A DNA stretch of 42,832 nucleotides from a virus. Numbering within the stretch: the first letter of the stretch is position 1; the number at the start of each line of letters is the position of its first letter. The stretch covers positions 1 to 42,832 of IMG/VR virus record IMGVR_UViG_3300047380_001867; one strand, given 5' to 3'. The notes under the pieces are model-generated. The model searched no databases, was not told where the DNA came from, and saw nothing but the letters and a program-made list of their open reading frames with translations. Positions 14,590-22,392 of this stretch are shown here, one piece after another. The position numbers were made by a program, and so were the translations under genes.

Positions 14590-15054
14590 TTATTTAATAT
14601 TTAATTCTTCCATCACTTCTTTCATGTGACGGCATTTACGGTCTTTTGCTCTATATTGACCCATACAATTACAAGTTACTTTAAATTCACTAACCTGCTT
14701 TACTACATACCAGCTATCTGGATCTGATTTTGATTCAAATTTCCATTCTCTTGGATTTTCAATTTTAGTACTACCTTTTTTTCTCCCACGAGTTTCCTCT
14801 TCAGCTACCTTAATATCAGCAAGAGTAGTTTGTGGTAATACTTCAATCCAATCTGGTGTAAGATATGTTTTACCATCTGCTGGAGATGTCATTAAGCCAT
14901 GATATGGGGTTCTTGATTCATAATGGAATCTACTTACACCTACAAATGAACCTAATCCTTTAGGCTTGTATGTAAATTGTGAATCTTCAGTGTACATAAT
15001 ACGGGTTCTAAGATGACCGTATTTATTTAAATTTTTAAATTTCCAAAGTGGCAT
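14590..15054 (-). CDS. SWIM zinc-finger-like protein (154 aa)
   Basis: The last third has CNCMGQYRAKDRKCRHMKE, which is the C-x-C ... C-x-H pattern of the SWIM zinc finger (nucleic-acid or protein binding). A basic linker (RGRKKGSTK) precedes it. The first 80 residues are a separate beta-rich region that I do not recognise. It heads the unit driven from the promoter at 15078-15109. SWIM proteins take part in transcription or recombination, but which one applies here is unknown. Confidence 0.75.
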   Translation of the reverse strand: MPLWKFKNLNKYGHLRTRIMYTEDSQFTYKPKGLGSFVGVSRFHYESRTPYHGLMTSPADGKTYLTPDWIEVLPQTTLADIKVAEEETRGRKKGSTKIENPREWKFESKSDPDSWYVVKQVSEFKVTCNCMGQYRAKDRKCRHMKEVMEELNIK

Positions 15055-15077
15055 ATGTATAACCTTTATTTATAATG

Positions 15078-15109
15078 TAAATATACGAACAATTTTTGGA
15101 ATAACCAAA
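15078..15109 (-). promoter_or_regulatory. Bacteroidota-type promoter
   Basis: TTTG (15109-15106), 20 bases, TATATTTA (15085-15078), preceded by TTCG, on the minus strand. It lies between the glycosyltransferase-like gene and the SWIM protein gene and should drive the latter. Confidence 0.77.
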
Positions 15110-15111
15110 TA

Positions 15112-16098
15112 TTATGGCATATTTCTTATTTTAAATACTCCCCAATATAAATCCGTAAATTCAGGATCTAATACTTCATTAATAACCTCACCATTAATTT
15201 CAACTATTTCACATTTAGTAGGTTTATAATCTAAGTTAAATTCAAAGGTTGAAGCTTTATCTAATATTATATGTTTATTATTTCCAAAATTAAATGTTAT
15301 ACTATAGATATGTTGTTTTAATTCCCAAATAAATACGTTAACATTATTATTATCTTCGTCCCAACCAATATTACAATATGTTATATATTGTAAAGTTTTT
15401 GGAAAATCTTTTGGTATATCACCATGTTTTCTTAACCCTGTTGATGTTAAGGTAGCTGGTAGGTTGGGTTTGGTTTTTAAGATATGATAGTTTAATTCAC
15501 TTACTTTAAAACATTCTTGCATAAAATCTTCAGAAATAAAATTATCACGCCTAGTAATTAAGTCACGATAAAAAGTTTCTGTCATTACACCCTTTAATTT
15601 GGTAAAACTAGGATTAATTTTAAAACCTATAGAAGTTCCATCAAGCCCTTTTTCAGGTTGATGTTTAACAGGAGTAAATTTATGACATATTACTTCGTGG
15701 TCAATTAATTTATCTAAACATACTTCTCTAAATGGTTGAAAATTAGTTAAATCTACATCATAAACTAACCAATAAGCTATTTCATAACCTAAATTTCTAA
15801 CAAAACCTAATGATTTTACTATTTGTTCTAAAGCAGCATACCCATAATCAGGAAACCAATTTGAAATATATTTCCCTTCAGCTATTGACCAATGATTTAA
15901 TGTTCGTTCTTGTATAATTGGGTTTGATTTATCATAAATCCAATAATCACACATTTTTTGTGTTGACTCTGGGATAGGATATCTACCAAATACTAAAACA
16001 TCTAATCCTAATTTTTTTGCTTTTTTAATACTAGTTTCTAAAGCATTTAATTTAGCTTTTGTATTACAATATGAACCAAATATAACTATTTCTTTCAT
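15112..16098 (-). CDS. Glycosyltransferase-like protein, paralogue of 26407-27339
   Basis: A 328-residue protein. The first 230 residues look like a GT-A nucleotide-sugar fold (start MKEIVIFGSYCNTKAKL; acidic strand end WLVYDVDLTNF, a DxD-like site). The last 90 residues form a separate beta-rich domain. Shared landmarks with 26407-27339 (a YP..S.TQK segment, a short YD/YN..NP strand, then a LGY...YD segment) suggest a divergent pair of paralogues. It overlaps the kinase gene upstream by ATGA, so the two are likely made together. The sugar donor and acceptor are unknown. Confidence 0.65.
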   Translation of the reverse strand: MKEIVIFGSYCNTKAKLNALETSIKKAKKLGLDVLVFGRYPIPESTQKMCDYWIYDKSNPIIQERTLNHWSIAEGKYISNWFPDYGYAALEQIVKSLGFVRNLGYEIAYWLVYDVDLTNFQPFREVCLDKLIDHEVICHKFTPVKHQPEKGLDGTSIGFKINPSFTKLKGVMTETFYRDLITRRDNFISEDFMQECFKVSELNYHILKTKPNLPATLTSTGLRKHGDIPKDFPKTLQYITYCNIGWDEDNNNVNVFIWELKQHIYSITFNFGNNKHIILDKASTFEFNLDYKPTKCEIVEINGEVINEVLDPEFTDLYWGVFKIRNMP

Positions 16099-16838
16099 TC
16101 GAATTCTGGGGTTACTACACCTCTTTGTGAGACTACTTCTGAGGACTTACGATTAGCAAATTTAATTGCTGCGCTTTCATCTTTTAATTGATAGTATTTT
16201 ACTATAAAAGCAGCTGTAAATGTATCACCAGCACCTGAAACATCAATAGTATCTTGGGGGTTAGGTGATTCAAATAATATATTTTTATATTCAGCACCTT
16301 TTTTACCTAAAGTAGTAATAATATTATCTTTAGTTAAATTTGGGTTATTTAATTTTTCAGATTCGTTTAATTTAACAAATGTAAAACCTTCAATAATATC
16401 ATCAGTTAACTTACGTTTACTATCTAGAATAGATAAAGTTGATTTACGAGCAATTTCTTTTAAATCAGCGTTTGATAAAAACCCCTTATTATAATCACTA
16501 ACTATTACAATATCAGCTTCAGCAATAGAAGAATCAATAAACATACTCCATTGGAGATGGTCATCAAATTTTTCACCCTTATCTACTCTAAGAAACATAT
16601 GATTTGATTTTTCTTCTACGTAGCGTGTTTTAACAATTTTTTTCTTTTGAGTAATATTAGCCATTATAGCTTCAGGTGATAATGCTTTCACATTAGCAAA
16701 TGTATTACCTGCCATTCCTGGGTTTTCAGTCGATTTAATTGGGTTTAAAACAGGTACTGGTGCCTCTGGTGATAATCGTTTAGCATCGCAGTAAACGAAT
16801 TCATCAACACAAGTTTCTCCTATTACTAATACTTTCAT
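16095..16838 (-). CDS. PfkB-family sugar kinase, heptose-7-phosphate kinase-like (HldE/RfaE N-domain)
   Basis: A 247-residue ribokinase-family enzyme with a start at 16838 (MKVLVIGETCVDEF). The motif RLSPEAPVPV at 21-30 is the characteristic opening of D-glycero-D-manno-heptose-7-phosphate kinases (HldE N-domain). GMAGNTFANV then binds the sugar, and DVSGAGDTFTAAF (199-211) holds the catalytic Asp-205. HldE kinases make heptose-1,7-bisphosphate, the precursor for ADP- or GDP-heptose. The protein is shorter than the usual 310 residues of that domain and has no attached nucleotidyltransferase, although separate nucleotidyltransferase and HAD phosphatase enzymes are encoded at 29166-31938. Confidence 0.8.
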   Translation of the reverse strand: MKVLVIGETCVDEFVYCDAKRLSPEAPVPVLNPIKSTENPGMAGNTFANVKALSPEAIMANITQKKKIVKTRYVEEKSNHMFLRVDKGEKFDDHLQWSMFIDSSIAEADIVIVSDYNKGFLSNADLKEIARKSTLSILDSKRKLTDDIIEGFTFVKLNESEKLNNPNLTKDNIITTLGKKGAEYKNILFESPNPQDTIDVSGAGDTFTAAFIVKYYQLKDESAAIKFANRKSSEVVSQRGVVTPEFE

Positions 16839-16977
16839 TTTCTTTTGATTCTTGAAGTTCAATACTTAAAGCATTACATAATGATATTATAGTACCAGGT
16901 TCATACTCCATCATATAAACAAAGTCATTATCTGACATAATCTGCATTACTTGTAGGACAGATAATTTACTTACCAT
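16804..16977 (-). CDS. Hypothetical protein (57 aa)
   Basis: Not recognised. I place the start at the ATG at 16977 (MVSKLSVLQVMQIMSDNDFV), because a longer frame would run through the preceding gene. The product is helical with a short acidic tail. It overlaps the kinase gene by about 35 bases, more than is usual in this window, and the preceding small gene by 11. Confidence 0.45.
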   Translation of the reverse strand: MVSKLSVLQVMQIMSDNDFVYMMEYEPGTIISLCNALSIELQESKENESISNRRNLC

Positions 16978-17107
16978 AGTCACTAAAACGTGGCTGTGAG
17001 GGTTTTTTCTTTTTAACAGCATTTTTAAAGTTTGGATAGTTAGATTTAGCCCAACTATGCCATTCCATAAATGTTTCGTAACGTTGTTTTGCGCTTGTAT
17101 TACTCAT
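16967..17107 (-). CDS. Small basic protein (46 aa)
   Basis: Not recognised. It begins MSNTSAKQRYETFMEWHSWA, followed by a lysine-rich segment (VKKKKPSQPR). It has no membrane segment and could bind nucleic acid. It overlaps the lysozyme-like gene by 8 bases and the following gene by 11. The start has the AT-rich upstream sequence typical here. Confidence 0.5.
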   Translation of the reverse strand: MSNTSAKQRYETFMEWHSWAKSNYPNFKNAVKKKKPSQPRFSDYGK

Positions 17108-17585
17108 TATTTAATTGTTTTTCTATTTTATTCCAATATTTTTCGGTTCTTTTTATTTTATAACCTTTAGGACCACCATTCCAATTACGAGCAATAACTT
17201 CATTATTACTATCTTTATGATGGAAATTTTTCCAAACCATAAACATACGTATTGATTGTTGACGATCAAACCTATCTTTTAAATTGAATAGGTTTGTTTT
17301 ACCTTGAATTTTTAAGATTCTATTAACTTCTCTAACCATTATAGGTCTAATTTGTAATACACCTATGGCTTCATTTCCTATAAGATGCCTGTCGCCAATA
17401 GCAGAATCATCACCATTAGACTCAACAAAAATAAGGGCATTGAGAAGGTCTCCATCTGTAATAACAGGTTGAATGTTCTTAGGCTTAATTTCGATAATAG
17501 TTTCTTCATAACATACTTCTAATGTTTCTATATTACCACTATTAATAAATAATGGTAAGAGACTTAATAACATAACCTTTTTCAT
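17100..17585 (-). CDS. Secreted lysozyme-like lytic transglycosylase
   Basis: A 161-residue protein with an N-terminal hydrophobic signal-like stretch (MKKVMLLSLLPLFINSGN). The SLT/goose-lysozyme-like core follows: ALIFVESNGDD with the catalytic Glu-55, IGVLQIRP (74-81) and NWNGGPKGY (134-142). Such enzymes cleave peptidoglycan glycan strands during infection or release. The signal peptide would let it reach the periplasm without a holin, as with some phage exolysins. Neighbouring genes are not lysis genes: it sits between the sugar-kinase region and small basic proteins. Confidence 0.78.
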   Translation of the reverse strand: MKKVMLLSLLPLFINSGNIETLEVCYEETIIEIKPKNIQPVITDGDLLNALIFVESNGDDSAIGDRHLIGNEAIGVLQIRPIMVREVNRILKIQGKTNLFNLKDRFDRQQSIRMFMVWKNFHHKDSNNEVIARNWNGGPKGYKIKRTEKYWNKIEKQLNNE

Positions 17586-17589
17586 ACAA

Positions 17590-17886
17590 TTATTTTTTTA
17601 ATTCTTGTATTGCTTTAGCAATTCGAGCACAACCTTCATAATCTTCGTTACGCTCATGAATTTCTAAATTCTGCTGTAATGTACTAAGAATATCTCGCCT
17701 ATCCAAGGTTATATCAAAAATTTGTCCTTCTTCTTCAACATGAATTTCTAAAACAGGTATAAAACGTTTTTTACTTTTTAAATTTTTTAATGCCACTTCA
17801 GTTATAGCTTTGGAAATTTTAAGATCTTGATCTTGAAGCATCATTTCAAATTCTTCTATACTTTTTATTCTAATTCGTTTTACCAT
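17590..17886 (-). CDS. Hypothetical protein with UVR-like C-terminal motif (98 aa)
   Basis: The last 35 residues (LQQNLEIHERNEDYEGCARI, continuing AKAIQEL) look like the UVR helical hairpin found at the end of UvrB and in ClpE/McsA-type proteins, where it binds a partner. The first 60 residues are of mixed alpha/beta type with no known domain. The similarity is only by pattern. It could bind a host UvrC or Clp-type protein. Confidence 0.55.
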   Translation of the reverse strand: MVKRIRIKSIEEFEMMLQDQDLKISKAITEVALKNLKSKKRFIPVLEIHVEEEGQIFDITLDRRDILSTLQQNLEIHERNEDYEGCARIAKAIQELKK

Positions 17887-18069
17887 TTAAAATAGGTCTA
17901 AAAATTTACCGTCTGATTTCTTATCCCGTAATTTACTAAGTTTTTCTTGGTCTTCCAACATTTTATCAGCTAGTTTTTCTAAATGTTTAGACTTTTGATT
18001 GTCATAATCATTAACTAACTTATCATGTTTACGTTTTTTACGTGCTAATTTACTTTTACGTTTTTTCAT
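17887..18069 (-). CDS. Small basic coiled-coil protein (60 aa)
   Basis: Not recognised. It is lysine- and arginine-rich (MKKRKSKLARKKRKHDKL), with a helical middle of heptad-like leucines (HLEKLADKMLEDQEKLSKL). A nucleic-acid-binding coiled coil is the likeliest shape. It directly abuts the next gene and overlaps the preceding one by ATGA. Confidence 0.6.
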   Translation of the reverse strand: MKKRKSKLARKKRKHDKLVNDYDNQKSKHLEKLADKMLEDQEKLSKLRDKKSDGKFLDLF

Positions 18070-18704
18070 CGTCTGGATACTAAGGAATAAGGGTCATCGC
18101 TTTCATCTTGATCGCTTAAACCTAGTTTTTCTAATTGTTGTTTTTGGTAATCATCTAATTCCCATTCTACCTCACTTTGATATGTTGGGACATGGTCTTC
18201 TATACCCTTAATCTGTTTGTCGCTAAATATATCTCCTACTTGTAGGAAATAATGATTGTAACAAAGTAATTCTATGTTTTCTTTTCGATAATTATTTTTA
18301 TTATTATCTTTAAAATTAAGTAATAATGGTATCTTATAATCGTTTACTCTACGTTCATGAAAACCACATACTGAACATTCTTCTTTTAAATATCCCTCAG
18401 TTATTAATCTATATTTTAATTTATCAGGACTAAATGATGAAGCATCTATTCTGCCTTCAATAATATCTAATAAAGCAGGTTCGGGTCCATCTGCTCTTAA
18501 AAATTTAGGTATACCTTTACCTGCCTGATTTAAATGTTGGTCAAATAAATTACTGTAACCCTCTTCCGTTGCATCATATGTTTTAGCCCATTTTTTATAG
18601 TGTGTATAAGAAACATGCAAATAGCGAGCAGCAGCTTTATTACTCAATGTTTGAGACATAGCTGCCAATATTAATTCTTTATTAAGTGGTTTCGCGCTTG
18701 GCAT
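18066..18704 (-). CDS. Degenerate HNH-like protein with N-terminal helix-turn-helix
   Basis: A 212-residue protein. Residues 18-40 (TLSNKAAARYLHVSYTHYKK) look like a helix-turn-helix of the resolvase/AraC kind. A later segment has an HNH-like zinc frame: CSVCG, then a hydrophobic strand (IPLLLNFKDNNKNN) and ENIELLCYNHYF. In active HNH nucleases the strand carries a histidine (as in DH); here that position reads NF, so the enzyme may have lost cutting activity and act only in DNA binding. An alternative is a new metal-binding domain. The adjacent 60-codon gene also encodes a zinc-binding protein. Confidence 0.6.
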   Translation of the reverse strand: MPSAKPLNKELILAAMSQTLSNKAAARYLHVSYTHYKKWAKTYDATEEGYSNLFDQHLNQAGKGIPKFLRADGPEPALLDIIEGRIDASSFSPDKLKYRLITEGYLKEECSVCGFHERRVNDYKIPLLLNFKDNNKNNYRKENIELLCYNHYFLQVGDIFSDKQIKGIEDHVPTYQSEVEWELDDYQKQQLEKLGLSDQDESDDPYSLVSRR

Positions 18705-18886
18705 TAATCTTCAATAAATACTATTTCATTAAATGTGTGATCACCTTCTCCAAATTGAGCATTAATTGCTTTTTTAGGTTTAGTTTCACTACAGTTAACA
18801 CAAAAACTATAATTAAACTTAGTTAGTCTAAGTTCAGGCATTGGTTCTTGACAAACCGAACAATTTATATATTTTATGTCTTTCAT
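18704..18886 (-). CDS. Small zinc-ribbon protein (60 aa)
   Basis: Two CxxC pairs (CSVC at about 9-12 and CVNC at about 29-32) suggest a four-cysteine zinc ribbon like those in DksA/TraR-type proteins. It lacks the long coiled-coil that DksA uses to reach RNA polymerase. The C-terminus is acidic and hydrophobic (GDHTFNEIVFIED). Its start lies 29 bases after the stop of the preceding gene and its stop shares a base with the next start. Confidence 0.58.
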   Translation of the reverse strand: MKDIKYINCSVCQEPMPELRLTKFNYSFCVNCSETKPKKAINAQFGEGDHTFNEIVFIED

Positions 18887-18915
18887 ATCGAGTTTTATTG
18901 GTTACTCAATACATA

Positions 18916-19284
18916 TCACAATTTTTGTAAAAACTTCCACAAATCTAGAGGGGTTTTTAATGTATAAACTTTTCCATTTTTATCTTCTACTCCTAATAAC
19001 TTACCATCTTCAGCAAATCTGTCTAAAACCCACCACCAAATTATATCAGCTTTATTATAACCATATTTAGCTATAATTAAATTTTCTATTGCATGATAAT
19101 AATATTGACTAAAACTAATTAAATCAACTCCATAATCATTATTCAATTCATGCTCAGCATGCCAAATATGTTCTAACGTTTCTATTGTGTCAATAAATAA
19201 TGTTATTTCACGTTCAGCTTCGGTTTTAGGTGATTCTTTTATATTTAAACCATTTCCATATTTATTTTGAAGGATTTTTTTCAT
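18916..19284 (-). CDS. Hypothetical protein (122 aa)
   Basis: Not recognised. A largely helical protein with aromatic-rich helices (IIWWWVLDRF) and no membrane-length hydrophobic run. It overlaps the glycosyltransferase gene upstream in an ATGA. About 29 bases without a gene follow it. Confidence 0.65.
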   Translation of the reverse strand: MKKILQNKYGNGLNIKESPKTEAEREITLFIDTIETLEHIWHAEHELNNDYGVDLISFSQYYYHAIENLIIAKYGYNKADIIWWWVLDRFAEDGKLLGVEDKNGKVYTLKTPLDLWKFLQKL

Positions 19285-20054
19285 TTAAATTTAGTTAATA
19301 ATTTAGAATTGGTTTGTGGATCATGTTCTATTGTTTGACCCCATTTATTTGAAAAAAAGTAATGTGCTTGTTTTTCTTTTTCACTACTAATTTGATTCAT
19401 TAAAGGATCTCTTCTAGTTGCTATACTACCAAAATGATATAAATGTAAATCATAAACTCTAACCATTTCAAAACCTACATATTCACACTTTAACATAAAA
19501 TCCCAATCAACAACATGAGGTGAAGGATAATAAACATCTAACCCCCCAACAGCCATATAATCAGGTTTATACATTAAGAAAGGCCATTGTGATCCTGATT
19601 TTTCATGAGGTGGGATAGGAAGTGATGCTTCGTATTCCCAGAAAGTTTTTAAATTGAAAGATTCTGGAGTCCCTAAATTTTTAATATGGGTTTGTTTAAA
19701 CATTGAAGGTTGAGCTTCAATCTGGTTGATTGTAATTACTTTACCTTTTTGACAATATGGTTTTAATTTTGTATCCCAATGTTCAGGAAAAACATTATCA
19801 TCATTTACTATTAAAATAAAATCATTAGATGCATTATAAACTCCCCAATTTGTGGATGTAATAGCACCCTTATTATCATTAAAATTTACTATTTTAGTTT
19901 TAGGGTATTTATCTAATACTTGTTGGTTTAAATCTTTAAATCCATCAACTACCACAATAATTTCATTATCACCATCTTGACCCTTAAATATTGAATTTAA
20001 ACAAATATCAAGTACATCTGGTTCTTTATATGTTGGGATTATAACTGAAATCAT
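19281..20054 (-). CDS. Family 2-type glycosyltransferase (GT-A)
   Basis: A 257-residue protein with the standard GT2 opening (MISVIIPTYKEPDVLDICLN) and a DxD-like metal site at 85-86 (LIVNDDNVFPEHW). A later aromatic segment (VVDWDFMLKCEYVGFEM) would hold the acceptor side and catalytic base. GT2 enzymes transfer sugars from UDP-, GDP- or dTDP-sugars with inversion. It is coupled (ATGA) to a second GT2 gene and followed by other transferases, so it is part of an assembly line. Donor and acceptor cannot be told from the sequence. Confidence 0.88.
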   Translation of the reverse strand: MISVIIPTYKEPDVLDICLNSIFKGQDGDNEIIVVVDGFKDLNQQVLDKYPKTKIVNFNDNKGAITSTNWGVYNASNDFILIVNDDNVFPEHWDTKLKPYCQKGKVITINQIEAQPSMFKQTHIKNLGTPESFNLKTFWEYEASLPIPPHEKSGSQWPFLMYKPDYMAVGGLDVYYPSPHVVDWDFMLKCEYVGFEMVRVYDLHLYHFGSIATRRDPLMNQISSEKEKQAHYFFSNKWGQTIEHDPQTNSKLLTKFK

Positions 20055-20677
20055 AAAGTATCGTAGTAAGCATTTTGTTTTTCTTGGCGTTCGATTGTTT
20101 TATTATGAATTAAAGCAAAATCTTCTTTTATAGGTAAAACAGCATGTGTAGCATGCCCAATAATTTTTTCATGTACCTCACCATGCCATCTAATACGTGG
20201 ATCATTTCTATATAATCTCCACTGCATATCAGGCCAATTTACTCTACCTTTTTCATCAACTTTCCAACCCCATTTTTGAATATGGGCCTCAGTCAATCCT
20301 TCTACTTTATTAATACGTGGAACTCTCATTAAATCTACCCCTTGATTAATCTCTAACACTTGAGGGATTATCTTTATCATGTATTCATTAAGCATTTCGT
20401 CAGCATCAATCTGGAATATGTAATCGCCTTCACACATTCCATTTAAACGATTTTTCATGTCTGAAAAATTGCCATTGAATTTAAAAGGTTTCCATCTAAA
20501 TAAGGTCCTTTCAACATTCATTTTACGTAAATAAGTTTCTACTCCAGGATCTCCATTTTTTGAATCATATAATACTACAATTTCATCTTCGGGGCGTTTG
20601 TTATCTAGTAAAAATTTAATTAAATGTTGAATTTCTACTAATTCATTACAAACAGGGATTGCATAACTTAATTTCAT
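20051..20677 (-). CDS. Family 2-type glycosyltransferase (GT-A, short)
   Basis: A 208-residue protein opening MKLSYAIPVCNELVEIQHLI, with a DxD site IDADEM at 90-95. The later segment MQWRLYRNDPRIRWHGEVHE is typical of the small GT2 enzymes of the WaaE/KdtX type, which act on lipopolysaccharide cores. It is shorter than most GT2 proteins but has the full donor-binding half. The stop and start overlap with the next GT2 gene (ATGA). Confidence 0.87.
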   Translation of the reverse strand: MKLSYAIPVCNELVEIQHLIKFLLDNKRPEDEIVVLYDSKNGDPGVETYLRKMNVERTLFRWKPFKFNGNFSDMKNRLNGMCEGDYIFQIDADEMLNEYMIKIIPQVLEINQGVDLMRVPRINKVEGLTEAHIQKWGWKVDEKGRVNWPDMQWRLYRNDPRIRWHGEVHEKIIGHATHAVLPIKEDFALIHNKTIERQEKQNAYYDTL

Positions 20678-20680
20678 ATT

Positions 20681-21136
20681 TTAATTTTCAAAAACACCAA
20701 TATATTCTAAAGCATCCATAAAATCACTTTCAGGGTAATATTTTATAGTAGTCATATCCATTTTAAATTCATAATCTTTACCTTTAGCTTTAAATGATTC
20801 TTTCTCTTCTTTAGGCATAGGAACTGCTTTTACAGCGGACCACATCCACTTTTCAGCACTTTGACCCTCAGCAAATACCATTCCCTTATTTGGGATATTT
20901 ACAGTATTGGGCATCCAAATTAAACCTGTTTTTTCATCTTCACCTGATATTTCTTTATAAAGTTTAGGTAAAAGAGCAAATTGTTCTTCAAAAAATTGTT
21001 CATCTTTTTTCATTAATGAATTTGTAATGAAACCACAACCATAACACATATAGTTTTTAATCTCATTATTTACTTCTTGTACATAGCATGCGTCACTTCC
21101 ACATCTATCACATATTGTTAAATTATCTACACTCAT
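20681..21136 (-). CDS. Zinc-ribbon protein (151 aa), unknown function
   Basis: An N-terminal four-cysteine ribbon (CDRCGSDACY and CYGCGF within the first 40 residues) is followed by about 110 residues of unrecognised alpha/beta sequence. It resembles phage proteins of unknown function that I have seen in other marine T4-like genomes, but I cannot name one. It lies 3 bases before a glycosyltransferase gene and is coupled to another upstream. Confidence 0.62.
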   Translation of the reverse strand: MSVDNLTICDRCGSDACYVQEVNNEIKNYMCYGCGFITNSLMKKDEQFFEEQFALLPKLYKEISGEDEKTGLIWMPNTVNIPNKGMVFAEGQSAEKWMWSAVKAVPMPKEEKESFKAKGKDYEFKMDMTTIKYYPESDFMDALEYIGVFEN

Positions 21137-22392
21137 AATGTTGGTAAGGTTAATTCTGGGATTGCTAATTCGATTTGTTTTGGGAATTCTGGGGCAAAAG
21201 CAGTAAGAAGATTATCTAATTTATCTTTCATACTTTCCCAATCAAAATTTGTTTTACTATAATGGGCCTGACGTTTTGCTAGTTCAGAATATTTTTTATA
21301 ATTTTCAAATACAGATTTTAATGATTTTGAAATATCCTTGTGGTCTGGGGAGAACCATTGGCTTTCTTTTAATAACATTGGGTTAGCAGCACTAGGATGG
21401 ACATTTTCTAGTTTACCATTAATTAATGTAGTAAATTTAGGATTAAGAAAATCCATATGACCACTCCATTTTGTTGCAATTAATGGTTTTTTAGTTAAAG
21501 TAAATTCTAATAAAGGTCTACCGAATCCCTCACCTTTAGTTAAACTAACCATAGCTTTAACTTTAGAATGATTATAAAGAGAATTCATTTCTTTATCTGT
21601 AAAATCACCGTGAAGTAAATATATGTTAGGAAGATTTCCCTTACAACTCTGTTTAATTACATGAATTTTTCTAAGAATCTCATTTTTATCCATGTAAGAA
21701 CTATTAGCACCCGATGTTTTAAGAATTAATGCTGGTTGTTTAGATTTATTTTTAAAAGTCTCTAAAAAGGCCTTAACTAATAACCCAACATTTTTTCTAT
21801 CTTGGCCTATTTCCCCTTGTAACCAATGACCTACAAATAAGAAAGCAAATGATTCCTTAATATCAAAATCAATCATACATGGTTTATTATCTGGGAAGTA
21901 GGTGTCTAAATTAACTCCTTCAAATAACACTTCAATAGGTTTTTCAAGGCGAATAGAACTTATAGTTTTACCTGCTTTATCTTTCTTTTCCCAAACGGCA
22001 TTCTTAAATGAGGTTTTAGAGTGTTCTGATGATACCAAATTTAAATTCATTCTGTTCATACCTTCAACCCATGCTCCATTTGCTAATGTAGTTTCAATAC
22101 CTGCTGTAATTCCAATATTAAATTTTCCCATAGGTTGAAATTCATTAGGTACGGTTATCTGAGCCCAAAATTCAGGTTTATCGATTAATTCTTCATTTAA
22201 AATATGGTTATTTAAAAATTCCCATTCTGGATGATCATCGCAAAATCCAAATCTAGTGTTTCCCCAAGGTTGGGAAATTAATTTAACTTTATATTTATCT
22301 GTTTTAATAATAGCTTTAACAACATCTCTACTACGAGCTCCATAACCAGAGTAAGTATCAAAAGGACAACTAATTAAAAATAAGGGTTTCAT
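21133..22392 (-). CDS. Family 4-type glycosyltransferase (GT-B)
   Basis: A 419-residue GT-B enzyme. The N-terminal half binds the acceptor (MKPLFLISCPFDTYSGYGAR). The C-terminal half has the nucleotide-sugar motif EGFGRPLLEF (288-297), the E-x7-E site of GT4 enzymes (Glu-288 and Glu-296). It is paired with a second GT4-type gene directly upstream (1-base overlap). Such pairs build linear glycans; the sugar is unknown. Confidence 0.85.
   Translation of the reverse strand: MKPLFLISCPFDTYSGYGARSRDVVKAIIKTDKYKVKLISQPWGNTRFGFCDDHPEWEFLNNHILNEELIDKPEFWAQITVPNEFQPMGKFNIGITAGIETTLANGAWVEGMNRMNLNLVSSEHSKTSFKNAVWEKKDKAGKTISSIRLEKPIEVLFEGVNLDTYFPDNKPCMIDFDIKESFAFLFVGHWLQGEIGQDRKNVGLLVKAFLETFKNKSKQPALILKTSGANSSYMDKNEILRKIHVIKQSCKGNLPNIYLLHGDFTDKEMNSLYNHSKVKAMVSLTKGEGFGRPLLEFTLTKKPLIATKWSGHMDFLNPKFTTLINGKLENVHPSAANPMLLKESQWFSPDHKDISKSLKSVFENYKKYSELAKRQAHYSKTNFDWESMKDKLDNLLTAFAPEFPKQIELAIPELTLPTL

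Noticed and set aside
16839-16862. Longer start of the sugar kinase, MNFKNQKK at 16862
   Set aside because: The kinase family begins with a short strand just like MKVLVIGE at 16838; the extra residues overlap the preceding gene without need.
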